Of a stretch of 6,123 nt of DNA, positions 1-6,074 are shown in pieces. The DNA is taken from the NCBI GenBank assembly GCA_029287105.1, contig JARFRT010000185.1:1-6123 (forward strand), given 5' to 3'. Position 1 is the first letter of the stretch. Every line of letters begins with the position of its first letter. The notes under the pieces were generated by a model. The model worked only from the letters and a program-made list of their open reading frames with translations, made no database searches and had not been told where the DNA came from. A program made the translations under genes and the position numbers. Source of the DNA: Akkermansiaceae bacterium (GTDB lineage: Bacteria > Verrucomicrobiota > Verrucomicrobiia > Verrucomicrobiales > Akkermansiaceae).

Positions 1-485
1 ACCCTGCCAACCACAGCTTTGTGTTGAATGACTTCGCCTTTGTCATGGCGGATACGTCGGCACCCAAGAATTTCCGACCTTATTTCGCCGCAGATACTGA
101 ATTCCTAAAAAAAGAATTTAAGAAACACCGAAACGCACCAGCCATATTTGTCCTGATCCACATTGCCCAGCGAAAAGGCGGCAAGGAGGGTTGGCCCAAG
201 TTCGGTGTCCACGGAAGCGAGAGTAAAAAAGGAGAGGCCGTGATGAAGCTCATCGAATCCACCCCGAACGTCCGGGCGGTCTTCCACGGCCACAATCATG
301 ATGAAGCGGGCATGTGGGTATCCGGCGATAAGCGGTATTTCTTTAACAGTCACTGTAGCGGAGGCTGGGGCGCGGCAAATGGTTACCGCATTGTGGAAAT
401 CGATGATAGGCACCGTATCGTCACCTATCAGGTCAACGCCGATGAAGGCGGGGAGTTGAACCGGAATTCGCTGCCAGCCAAGTAG
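1..485 (+). CDS. Calcineurin-like metallophosphoesterase, C-terminal part (5' end outside window)
   Basis: The frame is open from base 3 to the TAA/TAG-type stop ending at 485, so the GTG at 21 is internal and the true start lies to the left. The family hydrolyses phosphomono- or diesters with a dinuclear metal centre. Visible motifs (numbered from codon 21) are a SFVLNDFAFVMADTS strand that fits the core sheet before the fourth metal motif, the lone metal-ligand His in VLIHIAQ (H47, bases 159-161), and the GHxH motif HGHNHD (H91 and H93, from base 291). The D-x-H, GD and GNHD motifs expected further upstream are off the window. The end, with FFNSHCSGGWG and a VTYQVN strand, is a usual C-terminus for secreted members. 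An 85-bp gap without a terminator leads to the next gene. Substrate cannot be told. The family call is firm; export is unknown because the N-terminus is missing. Confidence 0.88.
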   Translation, partial: PANHSFVLNDFAFVMADTSAPKNFRPYFAADTEFLKKEFKKHRNAPAIFVLIHIAQRKGGKEGWPKFGVHGSESKKGEAVMKLIESTPNVRAVFHGHNHDEAGMWVSGDKRYFFNSHCSGGWGAANGYRIVEIDDRHRIVTYQVNADEGGELNRNSLPAK

Positions 486-570
486 CCTGTGCAGAAAGCG
501 CCCTGCCAGAGCTGTGAATACCCATCACTCCCGCAAGCATTCTCATACCCACCTGTTCCCAGATCAGTCC

Positions 571-2145
571 ATGAAAGTCATCTGTTCCATCGTCATCCTT
601 GTCTGCCTCCTGTCGGCTGTCCACGCGCAGAAACCCATCAAGGTGTTTGTCCTGGCGGGTGATGAACACGTTCTGGAGCAAGCCCTCATCAAGCAGGTGA
701 AAAAAGACAAGGATGCCAGCGGCACACTCGTCGATGTCGTGGCGAAGAACCCAGAATACGCGTTTCTCAAAAACTCCGACGGAAGTTGGGTTTCACGAAA
801 GGATGTGCTGCTCTATGACGCCCACTCCATCCACAACAATACCGAGGCACCTGCTAGCCCGGTGAAGGTAGGTGTCATCGGCAGGAGCGGGCCAGGCAAA
901 GCACCATGCATCGGCGTCGATCTCATGCTCAGCCACAGGCTCGGGGAAGCGCTGGACGAGCAGGTGCTCGTCATCCGCTACGGGGTGAAGCATCGGGTTT
1001 GGTTCAAGCACGGCTCACGTGACCTGAGCCACGACTTCCGCCCACCCTCGAGCGGAGGCGGCGGTGATCTCGACGGCAGCTGGGATGTGATCCACTTTAA
1101 CTTCGGCGTCTGGGATGCCACCTACCGCGAACTGGGTTCCAAGTATTCTTCGGGACATACAACAACCTCGGTCAAGGACTTTGAAAAGAATCTGCGCAGC
1201 CTCGTCGCCAAGATGAAAAAGACAGGCGCGACCCTGGTCTGGGGCAGCGTGACTCCGGTCTGGGAAGGCGAACCGGAGAAGCCGAACGGCGATGAGGATG
1301 CCTACAACCGCATCGCCGAAAAGGTCATGCGGGAAAACGGTGTCATCATCAACGGCCTGAATGCCGAGACCCTCCGCCAGGGCAAGGGAACCGGCAAGAA
1401 CGTGCACAACGTCGGCAACCTGGCACCCAAGGTGACCGGGGTCATTACCAAGGCGCTCAAAAAGCGGGAAAACCCAACCAAACCCCTGCCACGCGTCCTC
1501 TTCATCGGCGACTCCATCACCGGCACCTACTGGACACAGGTGCAGAAGAATCTCGATGGCAAAGCGACCATCTTCAAAAACCCAGGCAACGCCGAGGACA
1601 CCTGGAATGGACTCCAGCGGATTGATGAATGGCTCGACCTCAAACGCTACATGCTCAACGGCCAGGAATACCTTGAGCTTGTGGATGGGGTGAAAAAAGT
1701 CATGGGCGACGAGGCGGAGCGCGCCGTGCCCGGCTACAAGGGGCAAGGCATGGACTTGGCCGGCCTGTTCTGGTTCCAGGGTGATGCGGACGGCCAGTGG
1801 AAATCCAAGGCGGAATCCTACGAGAAGCACCTCGCCAACTTGATCGGTGACCTGCGCAAGGATTTCAACGCACCTAAGCTACCTGTCGTCATTACCACGC
1901 TGGCACAGTCCAGACGTGAGATTCGTGAGGACGAACAGAAGGTGCTCGACGCACAACTCGCCGTTGGCGACGCCTCAAAGTATCCGGAGTTCAAAGGCAA
2001 TGTCACCACTATAGACACCCGCCCGATGACCCGGCCCCAAGACAAGAGTCCGGGCGGGCGCGACCGCTACAACGGCAATGCCGAAAGCTACCTGGAAATC
2101 GGCAATGCCATGGCCGAAGCCATGCTGAAGCTAATGAAGAAGTAA
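571..2145 (+). CDS. Exported DUF303 (sialate O-acetylesterase-like) / SGNH hydrolase protein with interlaced domains
   Basis: Predicted 524 residues. I chose ATG 571 over the in-frame GTG 514 because it puts a clean signal peptide at the N-terminus (positive K2, hydrophobic core, likely cleavage VHA|QK after residue 19). No Shine-Dalgarno sequence is visible. Residues 22-166 resemble the first half of DUF303 acetylesterases (KVFVLAG at the start, DFRPPSSGGGG near 155-165). Residues 169-296 resemble the second half of an SGNH hydrolase (WDVIHFNFG at 171-179, NVH with H279). Residues 306-356 are the first half of an SGNH hydrolase, with block I FIGDSIT and nucleophile S315. Residues 357-524 return to DUF303 (WFQGDAD at 401-407, YNGNAESYLEIG at 500-511). 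The SGNH site looks complete (S315, N177, H279), whereas the DUF303 site lacks its Ser (E32 in GDEHV where GQSNM is usual) and apparently its His (R499). Likely an acyl-ester hydrolase acting outside the cytoplasm; substrate unknown. Confidence 0.85.
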   Translation: MKVICSIVILVCLLSAVHAQKPIKVFVLAGDEHVLEQALIKQVKKDKDASGTLVDVVAKNPEYAFLKNSDGSWVSRKDVLLYDAHSIHNNTEAPASPVKVGVIGRSGPGKAPCIGVDLMLSHRLGEALDEQVLVIRYGVKHRVWFKHGSRDLSHDFRPPSSGGGGDLDGSWDVIHFNFGVWDATYRELGSKYSSGHTTTSVKDFEKNLRSLVAKMKKTGATLVWGSVTPVWEGEPEKPNGDEDAYNRIAEKVMRENGVIINGLNAETLRQGKGTGKNVHNVGNLAPKVTGVITKALKKRENPTKPLPRVLFIGDSITGTYWTQVQKNLDGKATIFKNPGNAEDTWNGLQRIDEWLDLKRYMLNGQEYLELVDGVKKVMGDEAERAVPGYKGQGMDLAGLFWFQGDADGQWKSKAESYEKHLANLIGDLRKDFNAPKLPVVITTLAQSRREIREDEQKVLDAQLAVGDASKYPEFKGNVTTIDTRPMTRPQDKSPGGRDRYNGNAESYLEIGNAMAEAMLKLMKK

Positions 2146-2214
2146 CCAGCATGACCAACTCCAAACTCTAACAAAATTTGCAAACCTCCATTAACTCGAA
2201 ACCCTGACATCGAA

Positions 2215-3945
2215 ATGGCAACCCATACAGCAACCGGATCGCAAAATACAATAGCAGTGCTTTCTGCCCTATTACTCACTTTCTTGACGCCGCAAACCTT
2301 TGCCGGCTTCGAATACGGGATCATGGCGGGAGAGGTTGAAAGCGATTCGGTGCTCATCTGGTCACGCACCGGATCCTCCGATCCTGTTGTCGTCAGATAC
2401 GGGCTATCCGAGACTACGCTTAACCAGACAAGTGCAGTCATCAATCCTCTGGCGGCCAACGATTACACATTTCAATCCGAGCTCACGAACCTGACAGCAT
2501 CGACGGTCTATCATTACCAGGTTGTCATCAATCCGGGTGGCACAGAGGAACTATCAGACATCGGGCGATTCAAAACCGCACCCGATGATCATGTTTACGG
2601 TCCGGTGCGCCTGGGGATCTCCGGCGACATCAGAGGTGACGGAGGCCCGCGCTTCGACTACTTGACCGCCCAGAGCTTTGATGTCTATTTAGCGGTCGGC
2701 GACTGGCCATACGCCGACGCTGCCACAGACCAGGCGACCTACTGGGACGAGCACAAGAAAGCGCGTGATTCCTCAACAACGCATGGGTTCATGGCAAGCA
2801 CCTCGATTTCCGCGACCTGGGACGACCACGAGTTTTTCAACAATGTATCCGGCATCACGACACCGCCGAGCGCCCGGGTTCAGGCGGCCATTAAAGCGAT
2901 GCACGATTACTTTCCATTTCGCTACACTGGGACAAACGACATCTACCGCAGTTTCAAATACGGTGCAGGCATTGAGGTTTTCATGCTGGATACGAGGCGC
3001 CACCGTGATTCCAACAATGCCCCGAATGATACCTCGAAAACAATGCTCGGCCTCACACAGCGCGCATGGCTATTCAACGCCCTCTCTGCTTCCACAGCAG
3101 ATTTCAAGCTCATTGTCACTTCCGTCCCTCTCGACCATGGCACCACTGGAAACGATCACTGGATCGGTTTTCTTCACGAGCGTCAGCTGATCCGTGACCA
3201 CATTATCAATCACAAAATTGGTGGTGCCCTTTTCCTGGCAACCGACCAGCACTGGCTGTCTGTCAACCAATACCCGGATGGTATCCGCGAGTATATCACC
3301 GGGCCGCTCACCGCCGGTGTCAGGAACCCGCCGGCCGTGCCAGCGTATGTGCGCTCCCAGGTGGCAGTGGACAACTACGGTGTCCTGGAATACACCCCCG
3401 CCACCCAAAACACCCAGGCGACCCTCAAACTTGAAGCGCGGAACTTCAATGACGACTCCCTGGTCTACACTGAAACCATGAATGCCGGCTGCGGCGAGCT
3501 ACAGCTCAACATGGTGAACGATCCCCAGGCGTCCTGGACGATCACGGGGGATTACTACCGGGAAGGATCAGGCACCACCCACCTCCCGTATCTTTCTCCG
3601 GGAGATTATACGATCAGCTTCACATACGGCACGACCCCGGTGGATATTGCCCCGATTGATTTCACCATTGAGGATGGGCAGGTGACCAACCTCACACCGG
3701 TGGTTTCCTCCGAAAGTGGAATATCCATCATCGGCTCCGATGATTTTTCCAGCTCGACGGCGGCGGACTATGACACTGTGGACCAAGGTACTGTATCAGC
3801 CCCTTCAGTCTGGGAGATTTCAGGCGGTCAACTTCTCCAACGCAGTAATATTTACGATCAAAACGGCTCATCGGATGGCTACCCGATCGAAAAACTGGGT
3901 TCCATGTTCATACGTAAAGGCAATATGGGCTGCGACGGCACCTAG
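2215..3945 (+). CDS. PhoD-family alkaline phosphatase/phosphodiesterase, exported, cut short by an in-frame TAG
   Basis: Predicted 576 residues to the TAG. The N-terminus has a hydrophobic stretch (residues 13-25) and probable cleavage TFA|GF after residue 30, though the n-region has no Lys or Arg. Residues 32-125 fit the Fn3-like PhoD N-terminal domain (GIMAGEVESDSVLIWSR). The metallophosphatase core runs from about 130 to 415: SGDIRGD (D138), AVGDWPYAD (D163), WDDHEFFNN (202-210), MLDTRRHR (D259, R261), NDHW (313-316) and TDQHW (D344, H346), so the key PhoD motifs are all present. Residues 422-500 look like a PEGA-type beta module (THLPYLSPGDYTISF). From about 504 begins a LamG-like module that the stop at codon 577 breaks. 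The same frame continues to 4545. PhoD enzymes release phosphate from mono- and diesters outside the cytoplasm with Ca/Fe cofactors. The catalytic core lies wholly before the stop, so a truncated active enzyme is possible. The gap to the previous gene is 69 bp. Confidence 0.88.
   Translation: MATHTATGSQNTIAVLSALLLTFLTPQTFAGFEYGIMAGEVESDSVLIWSRTGSSDPVVVRYGLSETTLNQTSAVINPLAANDYTFQSELTNLTASTVYHYQVVINPGGTEELSDIGRFKTAPDDHVYGPVRLGISGDIRGDGGPRFDYLTAQSFDVYLAVGDWPYADAATDQATYWDEHKKARDSSTTHGFMASTSISATWDDHEFFNNVSGITTPPSARVQAAIKAMHDYFPFRYTGTNDIYRSFKYGAGIEVFMLDTRRHRDSNNAPNDTSKTMLGLTQRAWLFNALSASTADFKLIVTSVPLDHGTTGNDHWIGFLHERQLIRDHIINHKIGGALFLATDQHWLSVNQYPDGIREYITGPLTAGVRNPPAVPAYVRSQVAVDNYGVLEYTPATQNTQATLKLEARNFNDDSLVYTETMNAGCGELQLNMVNDPQASWTITGDYYREGSGTTHLPYLSPGDYTISFTYGTTPVDIAPIDFTIEDGQVTNLTPVVSSESGISIIGSDDFSSSTAADYDTVDQGTVSAPSVWEISGGQLLQRSNIYDQNGSSDGYPIEKLGSMFIRKGNMGCDGT
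3943..3945 (+). other. In-frame amber stop splitting the PhoD reading frame
   Basis: The frame that starts at 2215 reads ...GCDGT, TAG, SANVSTTDNDALGMIICYQD..., and runs on without another stop to 4545. The distance 2215 to 3985 is 1770 bases (590 codons), so the two open segments share one frame and no indel is needed. The text on both sides reads as one continuous LamG-like domain. The simplest readings are a point nonsense change (for example from TGG, TAC, TAT, CAG or GAG) or a sequencing error. Confidence 0.85.
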
Positions 3946-3984
3946 TCCGCGAACGTTTCTACAACTGATAATGACGCACTCGGT

Positions 3985-4545
3985 ATGATCATCTGTTATC
4001 AGGATGAAAACAACTATTACAGGGCTTCGTTCGACGAGCAGAGAAGCTATGCGAGAATTGTCAAGGTCGTCGACGGGGTGTTCACCGAGCTGGCCTTCGA
4101 CGGGGGCTACAGACCTACTTTCGATGACTCACCAGTGATGCGTTTTGAGAAAAACGGCGATCAATTACAACTATTCCTGCGTAACGCCCTCGTGCTCACA
4201 GCAGCTGATACCGCTTTCCACAGTGGGCGGTACGGATTCTACACGTGGGGCTCCACTGTCGTCACGTTTGACAATCTTTACTACTACCGAGACGACCTGA
4301 GCGTTTCAATTGCCCACTCCGAGAGACAGGGAAACCAGCTGATCCTGGATGTCGAATCATCCGGCGATCTCGTGCTCACCCTGAAAACAAGCCAGACGTT
4401 GCAGGAAGATATTTGGCAGACGGTGGATTCAGAAGACTATAGCACAGTCCCTCATGGCATATACACCCGGTACACCATAAACCTCCCCGCTGGAGAAACC
4501 CGCAGGTTTTACCGCATTGAAGGTGTATTCGACTGTTCGGAGTAA
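3985..4545 (+). CDS. Remainder of the PhoD protein: LamG-like module and C-terminal beta domain (probably not an independent gene)
   Basis: ATG 3985 opens 186 codons in the same frame as the PhoD gene; coding-like text actually begins right after the TAG at 3946. Residues near the start (IICYQDENNYYRASFDEQRSY, in two parts around the YY) and SGRYGFYTWGSTVVTFDNL are typical of a concanavalin-like/LamG lectin-type sandwich whose first strands lie before the stop. The last 75 residues (LSVSIAHSERQGNQLIL to RRFYRIEG) resemble the small beta domain that ends many secreted Verrucomicrobiota proteins; no PEP-CTERM anchor or membrane segment follows. There is no signal peptide and no ribosome binding site before 3985, so separate translation would give an unexported half-domain. 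I read it as the lost tail of the upstream gene. A pseudogene label for 2215-4545 would be equally fair. Confidence 0.55.
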   Translation: MIICYQDENNYYRASFDEQRSYARIVKVVDGVFTELAFDGGYRPTFDDSPVMRFEKNGDQLQLFLRNALVLTAADTAFHSGRYGFYTWGSTVVTFDNLYYYRDDLSVSIAHSERQGNQLILDVESSGDLVLTLKTSQTLQEDIWQTVDSEDYSTVPHGIYTRYTINLPAGETRRFYRIEGVFDCSE

Positions 4546-4600
4546 CCGTGATAAAGAAAGGGCGCGGTCACAACGAAGGCGGCGGCAACCTGATTCCGAC

Positions 4601-5635
4601 ATGTCAATATCTAACAACCTAGCCATTCTACTTATCCTGCTTGTGCTCGATCTGCACGCTTGTCATGCCCGCGAGCCCGGCGAAAAGGATGAGCCACAGG
4701 GTATTCAATTGTCTCCGGAGACCCGCCTCAGGGTGGTCTCCTACAATGGCTATTTCACCTCGATTTTCCCCAAGGATGATGGTGAGACCAGAAACAACCG
4801 GTTCATCCAAGGAAAGGGCATCGATGCTGGAACACGCTTACGCGGGTTCGCCCAATGGGCACCGAAAGCTTGCGCGGACATCTGGGCCATGCAGGAAATT
4901 ATTTACCTGAAGGAAGACCAGGCGGACACCTCGGTGGAGGGGATTCGTAAGTATTTTGAAAAAATAACCAGCCAAACCTGGCATGCGGCAGGCGATACCC
5001 AGGGGCGGCTGGTGCTGAGCCGATACCCGATCCTTTGGTCGGGCGCAGTCAGGAACGCGAGAGGCATGGCGGCACTCATTGATCTTCCCGAGGACTTGGG
5101 TGACGACTTTCTGTTAGTCAATCTGCATTTCCTCACCAAGCCACCGGAAGTCCAGGTCAGCCAGGCGACGCGGGCTCTTGATTTTATCGAATCGGTTCGC
5201 CGTGGTGACCGCCCTGAAATCCCCAAGGACACTCCGGTGATGATTTGTGGTGACTTCAATAGCTCTCCTAACGAGAAGCCCTATCACATTCTGACCAAAC
5301 TGGACCGGCAAGCGGTGCCGGGAGACGACAAGGATATTCGTTACAATGATCCCATGCCGCGGCAGCTGGCGTCCAAGGCCAGAGGCACGTACGGGGAAGT
5401 CCGATGGTCTGGAGAGGTTGGTCAATCAAACCCTCAAGTGCCTGATAGAATCATCGACTACATCCTCTCGCCCAAGGACTTCATGCAAGTTCATCAGTCC
5501 TTTCTGTTCAATAGCCTTATCCTGCCGGAAAAAAACCTAACCAAGTATGGTCTTGATCGGGAAGCTATCCTGTTAAAGCGTGAAAGTAATCGCGAACTAG
5601 TTGACCATCTGCCAGTGTTTCTTGATTTGAAGTAA
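4601..5635 (+). CDS. Exported endonuclease/exonuclease/phosphatase (EEP, DNase I-like) family protein
   Basis: Predicted 344 residues. ATG 4601 is preferred over the in-frame TTG 4517, which would overlap the previous gene and put a highly basic 28-residue tail ahead of the signal peptide. The signal is MSISNNLAILLILLVLDLHACHA; cleavage may be by signal peptidase I (ACHA|R) or, less ideally, at a lipobox-like LHAC. All EEP catalytic blocks are seen: Asn in VVSYNGY (N49), metal-binding Glu in AMQEI (E99), His in LVNLHF (H176), GDFN (D218, N220), Asp in RIIDYIL (D286) and the terminal DH pair in VDHLPVF (D335, H336). The family cleaves phosphodiester or phosphomonoester bonds (nucleic acids, inositol phosphates, sphingomyelin) with Mg2+. 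Nothing fixes the substrate here. It sits 55 bp after the PhoD locus on the same strand, which suits joint phosphoester degradation outside the cell. No clear Shine-Dalgarno sequence is visible. Confidence 0.88.
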   Translation: MSISNNLAILLILLVLDLHACHAREPGEKDEPQGIQLSPETRLRVVSYNGYFTSIFPKDDGETRNNRFIQGKGIDAGTRLRGFAQWAPKACADIWAMQEIIYLKEDQADTSVEGIRKYFEKITSQTWHAAGDTQGRLVLSRYPILWSGAVRNARGMAALIDLPEDLGDDFLLVNLHFLTKPPEVQVSQATRALDFIESVRRGDRPEIPKDTPVMICGDFNSSPNEKPYHILTKLDRQAVPGDDKDIRYNDPMPRQLASKARGTYGEVRWSGEVGQSNPQVPDRIIDYILSPKDFMQVHQSFLFNSLILPEKNLTKYGLDREAILLKRESNRELVDHLPVFLDLK

Positions 5636-5732
5636 ATAGCTTCATTGAGGATGTACTTATAGCTCTCAGTAATTGCAGACGCTTAACTGCTAGGAATTTG
5701 CTTTTTGAGTGAGGTGGTCGAGAACATCGTGC

Positions 5733-5752
5733 AGGGGGGAGAAAGGGGGGGA
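5733..5752. other. Purine-only tract with G6 and G7 runs
   Basis: Twenty consecutive purines: six G at 5734-5739, AGAAA, then seven G at 5745-5751 and an A. It abuts the left arm of the inverted repeat at 5752. Only two G runs are present, so an intramolecular four-run quadruplex would have to use shorter runs within them. The function is unknown; it may mark the edge of an inserted element. Confidence 0.55.
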
Positions 5753-5814
5753 TCCCTACGTGACCGACTGGGCCAATGTCACACACAGAACCGGTCGCGT
5801 AGGGATACGCGACC
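5752..5814. repeat. Three-arm inverted repeat with two mutually exclusive hairpins
   Basis: Arm a (5752-5766, ATCCCTACGTGACCG) is the reverse complement of arm b (5792-5806, CGGTCGCGTAGGGAT) at 14 of 15 positions, the odd one being a G-U pair in RNA, with a 25-nt loop. Arm c (5807-5814, ACGCGACC) is perfectly complementary to GGTCGCGT at 5793-5800, giving a second hairpin with an 8-bp stem and AGGGAT loop. Arm b can pair with a or c but not both. No T-run follows, so it is not a standard intrinsic terminator. It resembles dispersed palindromic repeats or a small non-autonomous element; that is inferred. Confidence 0.75.
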
Positions 5815-5872
5815 CTACCATCGATGCTCAGTAAAATATCCTTTTCCTGCCGCACCTCAGGAATCTCACTCC

Positions 5873-5907
5873 TTCACTATTCTCTATTCCTCATTCACCT
5901 TTCCAGA
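5873..5907. repeat. Degenerate heptamer array (TTCNNNN, five units)
   Basis: Five consecutive 7-base units each begin with TTC: TTCACTA, TTCTCTA, TTCCTCA, TTCACCT, TTCCAGA. Read on the minus strand every unit ends in GAA, with TAGTGAA/TAGAGAA as the clearest form. A further degenerate unit may precede it (TCACTCC at 5866-5872). Such heptamer arrays (short tandemly repeated repetitive sequences) are known from intergenic DNA of several bacterial groups. No coding role is apparent because the frames through it are not protein-like. Confidence 0.6.
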
Positions 5908-5988
5908 TCGAAGATCAGGCAGCATGCACCATTTCTATGCCTGACCCGAATGGCACTTAGTTAAGCCTGTTTAGACTAGATACCGTTG

Positions 5989-6074
5989 TCCTCCTGAAAG
6001 GAGGATGAAATCCAGCCCATGGCTTCAGCCATGGGAAACTGAAATATCCAACCTGTAGCGTCCTGAAAGGCCGC
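5989..6074. repeat. REP-like array of three short hairpins
   Basis: Hairpin 1: TCCTCC (5989-5994), loop TGAAA, GGAGGA (6000-6005). Hairpin 2: CCCATGGC (6016-6023), loop TTCA, GCCATGGG (6028-6035), a perfect 8-bp stem. Hairpin 3: GCG-T-CCT (6058-6064), loop GAA, AGG-C-CGC (6068-6074), with one T/C mismatch. The word CCTGAAAGG occurs at 5993-6001 and 6062-6070, 69 bases apart, and TGAAA occurs four times (5995, 6006, 6040, 6064). The alternation of a GAA-loop hairpin with a longer stem resembles REP-type palindromic arrays that I recall from PVC genomes. No transposase is visible here. Confidence 0.6.

Noticed and set aside
21..23. GTG 21 as the start of the first gene
   Set aside because: The frame is open to the window edge and the missing metal motifs must lie upstream.
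514..570. GTG 514 as start of the DUF303/SGNH gene
   Set aside because: It would place a His-rich 19-residue tail before a good signal peptide; ATG 571 fits export far better.
1015..1830. 271-codon minus-strand open frame
   Set aside because: It lies wholly inside the DUF303/SGNH gene, shows no recognisable motif, and is explained by the GC-biased codon use of the plus strand.
3943..3945. Amber codon read as pyrrolysine or programmed readthrough
   Set aside because: No supporting structure or pyrrolysine genes are visible, and the codon sits in a lectin-like module where a special residue has no evident role.
4517..4600. TTG 4517 as start of the EEP gene
   Set aside because: It overlaps the upstream frame and adds an Arg-rich tail ahead of the signal peptide.
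5565..5944. Open frames crossing the 3' gap on both strands (5565-5855 minus, 5705-5944 plus)
   Set aside because: They translate the inverted repeat, G-runs and heptamer array, overlap each other, and have no family features.
5989..6035. Hairpins as intrinsic terminators
   Set aside because: Neither stem is followed by a T-run on either strand.
5752..6074. CRISPR array
   Set aside because: The repeats differ in sequence and spacing, with no regular repeat-spacer layout and no cas genes.
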